64,000 bases of DNA from Hippophae tibetana (taxonomy: Eukaryota; Streptophyta; Magnoliopsida; Rosales; Elaeagnaceae): positions 39,799,169 through 39,863,168 of the forward strand of contig CM072805.1 of assembly GCA_037013495.1 (NCBI GenBank). Reading direction: 5' to 3'. The translations under genes were made by a program, and so were the position numbers. A model generated the notes under the pieces. It was given only the letters and a program-made list of their open reading frames with translations. It did not search any database and was not told the DNA's origin. This document shows, piece by piece, positions 20,460 through 32,544 of this stretch. Position 1 is the first letter of the stretch, and every line of letters starts with the position of its first letter.

Positions 20460-23400
20460 TTCTTAATGTCTTACTATGTAAAATGCATTTATGATTTGGT
20501 TAAAAAGAAAGTACTTCAGGACACATTTTTGAAAAAAGAATATACCACTCACCCCAGATGTAATGAAATAAGATTCATTTCTCAGACCCAACATTTTATG
20601 TAATTTGATGCGAGTAGTCTTCAATTCCATCAAATATGGGAGATGTTGAAAGAAAATAAATGTGTTCTTCTTCCAACATCATCATCCTATAATGGCATGA
20701 TATTAAGAATTAAAGTGGGATCAGGTCAGTTAAGTCTAACATTATTAATAAATAAATAAATAATTAAAAAGATAAAAAGGAAACTCATTCGGAGAGAACT
20801 ATTTGATGAAGAAACCCTGCTCATCTTTTGGTTAAACTCCCATAAGAAGATAGGGGAAAGGGGATAAGAGAGGGGTGGTATGTGAAATAAAAATTAACGC
20901 GAGTGAGCCGAAGAACAGGGAAAAAAGGAAAGAGGAAAAGAAAATGAAGGGAAAAAGAATAAAAAAAACTGGAAAAATAAAAATTTGGGAGAGAAAAAGA
21001 AAAAAAATTGATACATAAATGTGGTGTGTGGTGTAAAATATAGAAAATACATGAAATTAAATTAATAAAAAAATAAAAAATTGTAAAATAATTTTTTTAT
21101 TTTTTAAATAAATAATAAATAATATATTATTTGATTTTAATTTTTAAAAGATTAAAAGATTTATTATTTTAATTAGATATCAATTATTTAATAACGACGA
21201 TTATATAAATTTATTTATATTTAAATAATTTTTATAATTTAATTTATAATTATGATTATTAATAAAAATCAAAGCATATATACACTATAACCTTCATATT
21301 TATTAGATATTTATTAGATGATGATTATTTTAGCAATGTTCATATAAAAAATATTTTAAAAAATTATTTAGATATTTTTTTCCTTTCAATTTAAGACAAG
21401 AAAGTATAGGGAGTGAATTTATGAATTCAGACTCTAAGTAACATAATTAGCATTGTCCTTGTCAAATCTCAAATCAGTGTTCATCTCATTACTATGAGTA
21501 ATGCTATATCGAATACATTATGTATTAATAAATGTATTAATTATTTATTGAATGTATAATAAAATATTTACAAAACCACAACGTATGTATTTTTTTTATT
21601 TTAAATAAATTAACAATATATCATTAAAATATTAACATAATTGTATACATATTATTTAAATTATGTTGTTATAAATATAATATTAAAATATTATAAGTGT
21701 TATAATTTTTTTATATAAATGTAATTTACAATACTATGTGTTATATTTATAATAAAAAATACTATAGGTTTGTATTCTTAATATTTATAAATTGATCATC
21801 AAGAATTTGTTTATAGTGTCTATATTAATAGGAGTAATTATATCTGTAATGTTTGAAGTTAGAATTCTTATCTAACAGTGAAATTAAAGTTTATATTTTC
21901 ACAGGCTCAGTAAAAAGAAAAAGGACACGATCGTTAGTAAGGCACGTCCATATTCTAAACAATAACTAGGGTAAACAAGGATTGGACACTATACATGTAA
22001 ATTAAATTATTAAAAAATTTATTTATCTTAAATTAATATCACAATTAATATAAAAATTAATTATTTATTAAAAATATAAATTATATTATTTTAATAAATA
22101 ATTATCTATTATATTTATTAAATTATTGCTGGAAAAGACGAAGCAACAAACACTCCATATTCAAAAAGCTAAAAAAAAAAACACTTCATGAAAAATACCC
22201 CCAATTTAATGTAATTTAATTAATAAACTGAATTAGTATGATAATTGTTTATCTGGTGAACTTTTTTTATCATGATAAATGTACCTTTTTTGACCATGAT
22301 AGATATTTTTGATAATTATAATTATAAAGTAATATCTTATCAAATTTTATTATATATATCGTTCTATTTGTTATGATATAAATTATGCTACTGGACAAAA
22401 ATAATAACGTGCAATTTCGTCATAGATACTACATAATTAGTGAATCACTACCCATCTTTTTTTTTATTGATAAAACGATACTTAAATAATTTGTAACTTA
22501 AATAAAAAAAATATTTAATCTTTCTGCTATATTAGTGAGTAAATAACTATATATCAAAATAAAAGACAATAATTAATGCATTAACAAACCATATACTACC
22601 GGTCTGTTAAAGGCTTAATATTGTTTAATAATAAAAAAAAAAAGAAATTTAGCTTGAATCACCACCTTATAATATATTTTGAAAAACCACATACTCCAAT
22701 ATCTAAGCTAAAAAGAATACATTAGTTTAGAAACAAAAATAAATAAATACGATTAAAGTATACAAAATATAGCTCTCTATTGTGGTATTATGCAGCAGCA
22801 GCAGCAGCAGCCTTTAAACTTCAAAGACTTGCGCTCATTTTAAAATTTCCGGGAAAAATAAACTGCCACGTCACTATCCACGTTCAAAATTGATACGTGT
22901 TTAGTTACCATCGCCAATAAATTAAAAAAAAATACCAAGATAAAATTAATAATGTCCGTTAACGAACGATGAACTAGCAGCAGCCGCTCGAGGTACATGA
23001 ATTGGATATTATATCATGGCTAGACTCATCATCTAATTGATCATCACCAACGGCTCTGTTTTCCAACTGAGGGACCACCTGTAGGGACACTTGCGTCATT
23101 CTCATCTCAAAAAGATCATGCATTCTACTTCAAGCTTTCTTTCTTTCTTTCTTTCTTATTCATAATCATAAAAAATAAAAATACAAAAACTTTCTTTCTT
23201 TCTTTTAATACTCAAAACTCATTACAGAAATTTTGAATGTTCATAACGATTTTATTTCAGGATGTCTGATTTTCTTTTTCTTTCTTTTTATTTTTATTTT
23301 TGATAGGATATATTTGATAATAATTTTTAATTTTAATTTTTATAATTCTAAAAAATTATTATCAAAATATGAGGAAAATTTATATATTTTCAAAATAAGA

Positions 23401-24053
23401 TTTTTGAATTATTGATATTTTCGTTTTTTTCAAATATTTTTTTCTATGGAATAAATCTAGTCTTATGATAATTGAAAAAATAATTGTTAAAAACTTAAAA
23501 TTTATAAATAATAATAAAAACTTTTCTTAAATTTTAAAGATTCTTTTATTTTTAAAAATATATTACAATATTCTCTATTATATATTTCAATTTTATCATA
23601 TATATATTTTTCAAATAACCCCTTAAAAAGGCAATTATTATTTTGTATACTTGGAAGAGTATTTGATATATTCACCTCACAGATTTATTCTTGCCTTAAA
23701 ATAGATTTTTACCTGGACAAAGTTATTCTCGAGCTCAACAAAAGGTTGTTTACCATTAGCTTAAAGGTCGTAATTCCTTTCCCAAATAACCGTAATTAAC
23801 CATTTAATTGATATTTTTATATTAATTAGTTAGTTAAAACATTTTTTTTCTTTCTGGCGTTAAAAGGAAAAATAAAATCTTATTAGAAAATATCTTATAC
23901 GTAGATATTTTATCCCATAGTTTTTTTTTTAAATAAATAAATAATACCTTTCAAATTTATAATAAAAAAAATATATTTTAATCAAATCATTTTATCCATT
24001 CAATTTAAACATATTTCATATAAAAAGTTATTTAATTAAATCCCCTTAAAATT

Positions 24054-24055
<2 letters not shown>
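20460..24055. other. intergenic, very AT-rich, microsatellites
   Basis: About 3.6 kb without recognisable coding sequence. It contains (GCA)6 at 22792-22811 and (CTTT)n at about 23135-23157 and 23189-23204. A short richer block at 22960-23110 matches nothing I know. Confidence 0.5.

Positions 24056-24104
<49 letters not shown>
24056..24104. repeat. (AT)n microsatellite, about 49 bp
   Basis: Uninterrupted AT dinucleotides just beyond the 3' end of the COR27-like gene. Likely to vary in length between individuals. Confidence 0.95.
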
Positions 24105-24108
<4 letters not shown>

Positions 24109-24165
24109 GTTAGGATCTTATCAAATAGTCATGAAACAGTTTATAAGTGACTTTTTAATACTCGA

Positions 24166-25071
24166 TCAACAACAAACCTGATCATCTTCTTTTGAACTTA
24201 ATGGTTGAGCTGGCATTATTCTCCTTGATCTTTTCCCAATCCTACGGTTCTCTCTTACACCCAAAAATTCTTCTGGTGCAATATAAAAAAAATTAAATAA
24301 ATAAATACAACTTAAATTGACAGAACAAAAAAAAAAAACGAAACATAGACATAAATATCTTAATGTTCGATGAATATCCAAAATGAGTTCCTAATAAATT
24401 TCACTTTATTATTTTTATAAATTTCGTTTATGATAATGGAGGATGGGAAATAAAAAAAATATCTAAAATTGAAATAAGAACCCAGTAATACACATTTACT
24501 GTTATATTTAATCTATATTTATACTACACTATATATATAAAGTAATTTATAAATTTTTGAATAAAATTATCACATATAATACATATAGTTGATAATATTA
24601 TCCTTTATCTTGTCCCATTTGTATGATTTCTTTACATCTTTTTATTTTTATCAATTAAATAATAATTTATTAATATTTAAAATATTAATTTATATTCAAA
24701 TTTTAAATATGAATAAAAATATTATAATTTAAATAAAATAAAATGATAATACAACGACACACACGAAAAAAAAGAGTTTCATATAAAACATTATATGAGA
24801 TTCAATTAATGGTATATAATAATAATATTAATATTAATTAATTAAAAAACTTACTGGAAATGCGAAACTTCTTTTTGGTTGGGCGAGGTTTCAAATCTAA
24901 GGTGGAATCAGAAGTATCAGGCAAGAAACGATCCAAACGAAGAAGATTACGATGATTGTTTTCAAACATGGTACGGACGAAGGAGGTTTCCATGGAGTTC
25001 AAGAAACGCACGTGCTTTTCATCGGTCCAATACTCCGTTTGGTGACTCTCCGTCACGTGATCTGATTTCAT
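24166..25071 (-). CDS. compact COR27/COR28-like protein (clock and cold regulated)
   Basis: Two exons, 24855-25071 and 24166-24272, join in phase to 107 residues (donor GTAAGT, acceptor GCACCAG). The key block at about residues 12-34, TEYWTDEKHVRFLNSMETSF, matches the WT(D/N)EKHxxYLxSMExSFV signature of COR27 and COR28. The C-terminus KRSRRIM...KEDDQV resembles the family's Lys-rich end followed by DQV. In Arabidopsis these small nuclear proteins repress evening clock genes and respond to cold and blue light. Remembered family members are about 200-250 residues, so the middle is missing here. A TATA-like box lies about 110 bp upstream, and evening elements are clustered further up. The naming rests on one strong motif and the C-terminus. 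Confidence 0.6.
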
Positions 25072-25181
25072 TAAATCGCCGGTGAAATATTGAGGTTTGG
25101 AGTTAGGGTCAGCTGATACAAGTTTCTAATCTGTAATGAAATGAAGAAGTCGATTTATCTTATAAAAATATCGGGGGGCTT

Positions 25182-25192
25182 TTATTTTTATA
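25182..25192 (-). promoter_or_regulatory. TATA-like box of the COR27-like gene
   Basis: Minus-strand TATAAAAATAA lies about 110 bp before the start codon, a normal distance for a plant core promoter. A GC-rich run (CCCCCC) and a second TATA-like stretch follow toward the gene. Confidence 0.45.
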
Positions 25193-26223
25193 GAGAGCAC
25201 AGTTTTTGGTTTAGAGGCTTCCGTTAGAATGTGAGGTACTCGCTATGTTAAGCCGAAAAGTGTCCTCTCTTTTTTAAAAAAAAAAAATATTTTTATGATT
25301 ACTTTGTTATTAATAAAATAAAAATGTATAAATTTATTACTTTATGTTTATAATTAATTACATATTAATATTAGGATAAATTATTATTAAAAAAATTTAC
25401 TTGTTATAATATTTCCATCTTTTTATTTATTCTTTTTTTTACAAAAATAATATGCTTTTAAATAAAGATATTGAATCAGTTATCTTAAATAATTGACTTG
25501 TATTAAATGATAATTTAATTTATAAATTATTATTATTTTAAATTTTAATAAGTTAAATCAAATAATTTATAAGTATATTATGATAATTATTGTTAATAAA
25601 TATTTTTTTAAATCAACTTGCAAGCTATTATTAATAGAAAAATTATATAATATTTTATAATTAATGAAAGGGTTGGTTTGCGGGGTTTAATTGTTACAAA
25701 ATAGTAATTATTTAAAATAAACAAGGAATCATAATATAACAAATAAATTGAGCTTTGCTTTATATTGAGACATAAAATATCTTCCATTCAAGATGCGTGA
25801 ACTAGATAATTTGAAACATCTACTCCAAGGTACAAATAATACATAAATTATCATTATATTGTTAGATAGATATATAATAAATAAACTAATTTTTAATTAA
25901 AATAATATTTAAATTTTTGAACAAGTTACATCAATCAAATTCAAATAATTTTTTTATTTAAGATTAAAAGAAAAAAATTTGTTACTAATTTTTTAATTAA
26001 ATATTAATATTATATATATATATAACAAATTTTTTTATCATATTTAAAATTAAATTAATTAAAAAATTAACTTAGTTATTGGATATTTTTTATAAATAAA
26101 CAAACTTAAATCATAATAAAAAATAAATTTATAAATAAATGAAATAATGTTAAATATTAAAGAGAGAGAACGAGGAAGGATGCCAAATTGCCAGCGCCCT
26201 AGATAAAGCGAATGGGCCGGCAA

Positions 26224-26423
26224 AGATATTTTCAACGCATAATGAAAAAGCGACCAATACAAAGGACTTGAAAAAATATCTAAGTACTTTATTAGATTCA
26301 ATTTTATGGGAAACGTCTGACAGATATTTTAGTTGCTTTTCTTTTTATTAATTTTCTAAACAAAAGATATTTTTGTACGAACTATGATATTTTTCTTAGA
26401 AATGGAGAGAGGAAAAAATATCT
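26224..26423. promoter_or_regulatory. cluster of five evening elements upstream of the COR27-like gene
   Basis: AAAATATCT occurs five times in 200 bp: 26224-26232 (-), 26273-26281 (+), 26322-26330 (-), 26365-26373 (-) and 26415-26423 (+). A one-base variant lies at 26385-26393 (-). Starts are 43-50 bp apart. The sequences around them differ, so this is not a tandem repeat. The evening element is the binding site of the morning clock factors CCA1/LHY/RVE, and Arabidopsis COR27 is known to use such elements. Further single copies lie at 25774-25782, in the intron (24456-24464) and beyond the gene (23887-23895 and 23903-23911). No other gene lies nearby on the far side. Confidence 0.65.
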
Positions 26424-26429
26424 TATTGA

Positions 26430-29400
26430 GGAATTATTATTAAAAAATTAATATGGGATGCTGACCTAACTACTGCAGCCCAGTTAAGGGCTCTGATTTT
26501 TTTTTTCTTCTACTTATTTATATATTTTTTTAAAATTTTAGTAACTTATTTTACCTTTAATATATATAATAATTTTAAATTATTATATATAAAATAATAT
26601 TTTAATTTATAGTTTAAATTTGACATACTCTCTTCTATATTGATATTCAAAAACTTTTATATTAGTCACTTACTACGATTATGTAATTTATTTCGATCGT
26701 TTAAAAAAAATTATTAATATTTATATATAATTAAATGTATTTATATAAAATAATTCTTTAAACTCATATAATTGTTGATATTAATTATGACCCTCCAAAT
26801 TTACAAACGTATCCTTTAGTTGGTCAATGTCACCAAATGTCTTTCGTTTAAAGAAACGAAGGGTACGATCCAGAGGATAATGGCAAAATGCTGCTGTTGG
26901 CGGGCCTTCTTTTCCATGATTTAAAGAGAGAAAAACAAATATTTATCATAAATTATAATATTATACTTATAGATTAATAAAAGTTATAGTTTATTATTTT
27001 AATTAATAATTATATATCATATTAATTATAATTATACGGTAACTTATAATATAAAAAATAATCTTTAAAAAATTGTTTAATATGATAAGATTTTTATAAA
27101 TAAATTTTTTAAACCCTATCCATATTATGCGAATATATAATTTTATGGATGAATTGTTTAAATTTTCACTTTTTTAGATTAAAAAAATTATTTGGTTTAT
27201 TTTAAAAAAAATTATTTGGTTTATTTTAAAAAAAAATTATTTGATTTAATAAATTTTTAATTAAAAATTATTTCATTAAATATACATATTTATTAAAAAT
27301 TACAAATATTTATATATAATATGTATTATTCTGTTATATTTAACGAAAAAATAGATAAAAAAATTAAGTTTATCATTATTTAATATATTTTTTAAAAGAA
27401 ATAAATTTAAAAACATATTTTCTAAACAAATTGACTAAATAACTGTAAAACTTAAACAAAAGATCTAAATACTATTTCCATTATTTTATGTACAATATAA
27501 AAATATATGATTTTTCATTATCAAAAATATAATTAAAATATATTTTTTATAACTAAAAAACATATTTTTAAAAGATATTTTTTTCAAACTATAAAATACT
27601 AAATTTTATTTAGTTGCACTAGAAAAATTGAGTGAACATCGATACAAATAAAGATACAGCTCCACAAAAAAATACAAACACAAGAAATACATCAATCAAA
27701 GTCACTAACACAGTATTAGCTAGAAACCAACTATGTTAGCCAAAAGCTAAATGAAAATTTGAGGAATAAGTCTAACCAGATGTAGCACTATACCAGAATC
27801 AAAATCCTACTGCTTAAAAACCACATCTTTCCTACAAAGCTAAATCCTTAAGAGAACATACAAATCATTGCCAACAATTATTTACTCTTATTTGAAACGA
27901 GTCCACATGAAAATAGCTTGAAATAGATCTTAAAAATAACCATGGATATATTATTAGAACAGATACGTGACTAATTAGATCTTATAAAATTGGAGGCAAA
28001 AATTATTTTTATTTTTAAAAAAAATTATAAGAAAAAATTATCAAGTTTTTAAAATTAACATAAACAACCACTCGATTTTTAAAAAAATGATAATTTTATT
28101 GTTTTAACATATAGATTGATATAGAACCTAATTCAATCAAGAACTCGAATCATTAGACGAGTTAATTTAGTAAGACTCAATATATACTTACGTCGACAAT
28201 TACACTTGTTAGGTAAATCTGCATACGTTTATGAGCGTTGTTGTTAAAAGATCAATTATCAACTCGAGCTATATAGTAGTCGACATCAAGTTATTAATTT
28301 TTTTTTTATATTGAGTTGAACACGCTATGACGTGTGTCCCCTTTGCAATTAATATATATACTTGTAATGTTCTATATATATATATATATGAATCTTACAA
28401 GAGATATACTTTTTTGACTTTTCTTAACAAATCAAATTATTCCAACATTTTGATCTCACCCTAAAATTTATGATTCAAAAGTCGAGTTTTGGTTTTTTAC
28501 TATGCATTTTCAAAAAATCATCTCAAGTTTTAATAGAGAGACTTAATAGACGATTTGTGTTCCCTAAAACTATGTTTATCATGATAGAAATACGAACCGA
28601 GAAAAGTTTAAGATTATCAAACAAAGAAGTAATCTCGACGTAGGTCCAAATCTTTTCAACCCATCAAGAGTTGTCACAATAACTTCTTGAGCTATAATAA
28701 AATAAAATAAATAAAAATATAATAAAATAATAAAATGGAAAATAATAAAGTAGATAACCAAATAAATTGGAAGAAAATAAAAATATGATATGAAATAAAA
28801 GTAGAAAGAAAATATAAAGTATTGAGATGAAATAAAAGAAAAAAATATAAATTATTAAATTAAATATTATTTAAAGAATCATTAATATTATTAAAAATTA
28901 AATTTTTAAAATTAAATATCTTCTATTACTTATACTACAACCCCAATTGCTTATTAGCTTAAAGTATCTCATGCACATGAATGTTGCAAAACAAACAACC
29001 TTGCAATTTTTATTTTTAGTAATGTCCTCCATGCAGTTACAACCACAAACTTAATGACAAACACGGAGAACAAAAAGGAGAACAAAAAGATATAAGATCA
29101 TCATTTAAAATAGACCAAAAACCTGAAGAAAATAGGAGCTCCATTAATAGCGCAATAGATAAAAGTAAATAAAAAAGAAAAGAAAAGAAAAGAAACGAAG
29201 AAGAAGCTAAAATATACTCTCTCTTTTTACCGAGGAGAGAGAGAGATCGAAAAGTTGAACTGAGAGAATATGAACATTTTTCGAACTTATTGTGTTTTGG
29301 ATATTGACAGAGGATATGTAGACGAGAAAGAATACCAAAATCAGTATATTGAAGAGAGAAAAGTACTTATTTGTTTTTTCTTATTGTTCTCAGCATTGAA

Positions 29401-30060
29401 TCTGTTCATTTGCCCTAGAAGACCATATGAATTATGAAAAAGAGTAAAAACAGAATAAAAATGATTAATATATCTATGTAAAATAATCAACAGACATGTT
29501 ATTGACATTTAGTCTAGCAAAGCTAACAAAAGAACCGAAATTTTAGGCCTTTTTTTCCCCTGTAAGCATGATTACTTTATTTACTATTGTATGCTAAATT
29601 CATCCCTCTGTTTCTCTTCACCAAGCTTTTGTGCGTTGGTAGATTGTTTTGTCTATAGTTTTTTCAATAAGCATAGAAAAAAAAGAAGAGTAAAATTGAA
29701 ATAACGGAACATGTAAATAGAAAAAAAAGTTATCAAATAAAATCTACTGTCAAATAAATACATAGGAGTAACTCCCTTTTTAATATAAGAGGGTATATAT
29801 ATTTTTTACTACATTTTGTCAAAATGGATATGAAATTTGGCGTGAGTTTTGACCCAAAAAAATGTAGACATCGCCAACTGAACCGTAAACCGAGCCAGCT
29901 AACTAACGGGTCGGATTGAGTGGTCTTTTAATTTTGGTCCATTAAAGTGCGGACCCGTCAGGATCCAAACACGTCCACAAATGCCCACCAATAATACCAG
30001 ATAGCGGGTCGGAGCAACATGGACCATACCAAACAATTTCACAAACCAGGATATATGGTA
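26430..30060. other. intergenic, AT-rich
   Basis: About 3.6 kb with no gene I can support. It holds a 25-bp tandem motif in three copies at about 27180-27246 (TTATTTGGTTTATTTT with A runs), an AT repeat at 28373-28389, and A/T-rich open frames of no likely coding value. A GC-richer stretch near 26840-26920 is unexplained. Confidence 0.45.
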
Positions 30061-30069
30061 ATAGAAGAA

Positions 30070-30207
30070 GAATGAGAGAATGATATGAAGAAATAGGCGA
30101 TACATTGACAAAGAGCTGCTTAGCTTCTCAAGCTTTCGAGCCTAGAATCGCCGGCCCATAGCCGAAGAGACTAGTAGCATAGCACCCAACTTTAACGGCC
30201 TGCGAGA
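30070..30207 (+). other. possible 5'-UTR exon of the ARFRP1 gene
   Basis: This block is less AT-rich than its surroundings, has no ATG-led frame of note, and ends GAGA|GTAAGA, a strong splice donor. A matching acceptor, TGTTTCCAG, lies at 35231-35238, before the ARFRP1 start codon. If they pair, the leader intron is about 5 kb and contains the copia wreck. The start of the exon is a guess. Confidence 0.3.
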
Positions 30208-30569
30208 GTAAGATTCTGTTTGCTGAATTGTGCATACTTTCACTTTCTCGATCTGGGTAATTTTCCTCTCGAACCATGATCTCAACTGGTTGAAATTAAC
30301 TGGGTTATTGTTGATTTCAAATTTCAAATCTATAGTACCTTTTGGTGCCAGTTTATCAAGCTCATTTAATTCGATGCAGTTATTTTGGTCAAATTACATT
30401 TCCTTCTTGATTACTAAAAAACAGGTTCTTTTTCTTTTATTTGTTATGCGGCGATTTCTTCTATTCACATATGTTTTGCCCATGGAATTGGATAATTGGT
30501 TGCCCTCGGAAATTTTTACTAAAGAAAATAAGCAATTATGATTAATCTATGCTGAAATGGATCCCCTTA

Positions 30570-31103
30570 TTAAAGTAAATGTGAAATTACTTTCATATGG
30601 AAGAGTAAAAATTAACCTATTGGTGGTAAATTCTAAATTGAATTTTCGTGATGGCAAATTCCAACTTGAATTTCTTGGTGTCAAATTTTTGAATTCTATT
30701 TGATAGCTAGCAGAGTTAAACATGATTTATTCTTGGTTGGTATAAAATTTTAATTTGATTTCTTCTTATTTGTCTATAAAGAGAAAGCAAATCATTTAAT
30801 TTGAAATCATCTCAATCATCTCAAATACAAAATTTTAGTTTGTGAAGGGTTTCTCCACTTAGAGAACCCTTTTCTCATTTTGAGAGAGAGAGATTAATTG
30901 TATTCTCCTATTATAATAGAGATATATTTCTTGTTCTCTACTTATATTTAGAGAGAGATTTATAAATCTTTCAATATAGTGAATTCTTTCCAACCTTTTC
31001 CAACCTTTTTCTGTGGAGTAGCGCCCTTAATTAATTTAAGTAAATCACGTAAATTCTTGTGTTCATTTTATATTCATTTTTCAATTTTACTTTAGTTGCA
31101 AGC
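30570..31103 (+). repeat. left LTR-like block, plus sense
   Basis: It starts TAAAGTAAATGTGAAATTAC and ends at TTTAGTTGCAAG, matching about 33928-34400 throughout. It abuts the inverted LTR with almost no spacer. Confidence 0.8.
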
Positions 31104-31725
31104 TAGTGAAACTATGAAAATGAAGATAAAATGAACACAAGTATTTACATGGTTCATCTAAATTAATTAAAGGCTACTCTATAGGTAAAGGCCGGAAGGA
31201 ATTTACTATATCGAATGATTTAAAATATTTTCTCTATATATAAGAAAATAATAATAAATTTATCTCTCTTATAATATAAGAATACAATTATCCTCTCTCT
31301 ATCTCTCAAAAATGAGAAAATAACTCTCTAAGTGGGGAAACCTTCACAAACTAAGACTTTGTATTTGGGATGCTTAACATGATTTTAAATTGAATGGTTG
31401 ACTTTCTATTTATAGAAAATTATGGGAAAATCAAATTAAAGACTTTGTATTTGGGATGCTTAACATGATTTCAAATTGAATGGTTGACTTTCTATTTATA
31501 GAAAATTATGGGAAAATCAAATTAAAATTTGGTAGCCACCAAGAGAAAATCATTTTTGAATTTTGCTAGTTACTAAGAAAATTCAGTTTGAAATTTGAAA
31601 TTTACCATCAAGAGAATTCGATTTGTAATTTTCCACCAAGAGAATTCAATTTGGAATTCTTTAGGTCAATTTTGATTTAATGTGAAAGTAATTTCACATT
31701 TATTTTCATTCTCACTTAAAATTAT
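31104..31725 (-). repeat. inverted LTR-like block, minus sense
   Basis: Its reverse complement follows the same LTR sequence from GTGAAATTAC to CTTGTGTTCATTTTAT. It carries an extra 86-bp tandem duplication. Beyond it (about 31700-31745) lies the family's polypurine tract and pre-LTR coding end in minus sense, so it is a true 3' LTR of an inverted element part. Confidence 0.8.
31354..31525 (+). repeat. 86-bp tandem duplication inside the inverted LTR
   Basis: Two adjacent copies start with AGACTTTGTATTTGGGATG (31354 and 31440) and differ at one base (TTTTAAATT against TTTCAAATT). The other two LTR blocks have a single copy. Confidence 0.92.
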
Positions 31726-31789
31726 CTTTCACGGTTAGCTTTTCTGACTCTTTTTGCTCAAATCTTGTTGCTTACGTCTCTACTAAGTC

Positions 31790-32540
31790 GTATGAGGATT
31801 GACCACATACAAACTTATAAGTGTTGATTAGTTTTGTTATTATATCTACTAGGTTTTCATCGGTGTGAATATTTTGTATATTCACTCTTCCTTCCTCTAC
31901 TACTTTTCAAAGAAGTGGTATTATTAAACCCTTATGTGCTTTGTATGTGAATGAAATGCTAGATTTATTGTGATATGTAAGTCACTTGACTGTCACAAAA
32001 TAGAACAATCTTTTCATGTTTGTGCCTGAGTTACTTCAATAATCTTTGAATCCAGATTGCTTCCTCCAGCTCACAAGTCTTCTTGTAAGTGTAAACACAT
32101 TGCATATAGTGGATTTTTTATTGTTAAGATCCCCTGCAAAATCTGAATCAATATAGCCCTTGACAATAAATTATGATATTCTGTAACATAATGCAATATT
32201 TAAGGTTCTTCTTATGTATCTCAAAACCCTCTTTATAGTATTTCAATACTCTTGACCAGGATTTACCATGAATAAATTGACTGCTCTAACTGCTTGAGTA
32301 ATGTCTGGCATTGTACATATCAAGACAAACATTAAACTTCCCATTAATGATGCATATGGTACTAGAGACATCTCCCTTCTCTCTGCTTCATTGCTAGGAC
32401 ACATAGCTGAGGATAGCTTGAAAGTAACAAGAGATGAGGTTGAAATTGGTTTATAATCTTGCATGTTGAAGGTTGCAAGATCTTGTTGAAGTAGTTCTTT
32501 TGAGAAAGCCAAACCTTCTTGCTATTTCTGTCTTAGTGAA
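31790..32540 (-). pseudogene. copia reverse transcriptase/RNase H remnant, inverted
   Basis: On the minus strand the last part of copia RT is readable: FNMQDYKPISTSSLVTFKLS, VPYASLMGSLMF, TMPDITQAV and FMVNPGQEYW. It continues into RNase H words (YIDSDFAGDL, VFTLTRRLVSW). Several in-frame stops break it. Its orientation is opposite to the integrase remnant next to it. Confidence 0.82.
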
Positions 32541-32544
32541 TCCT

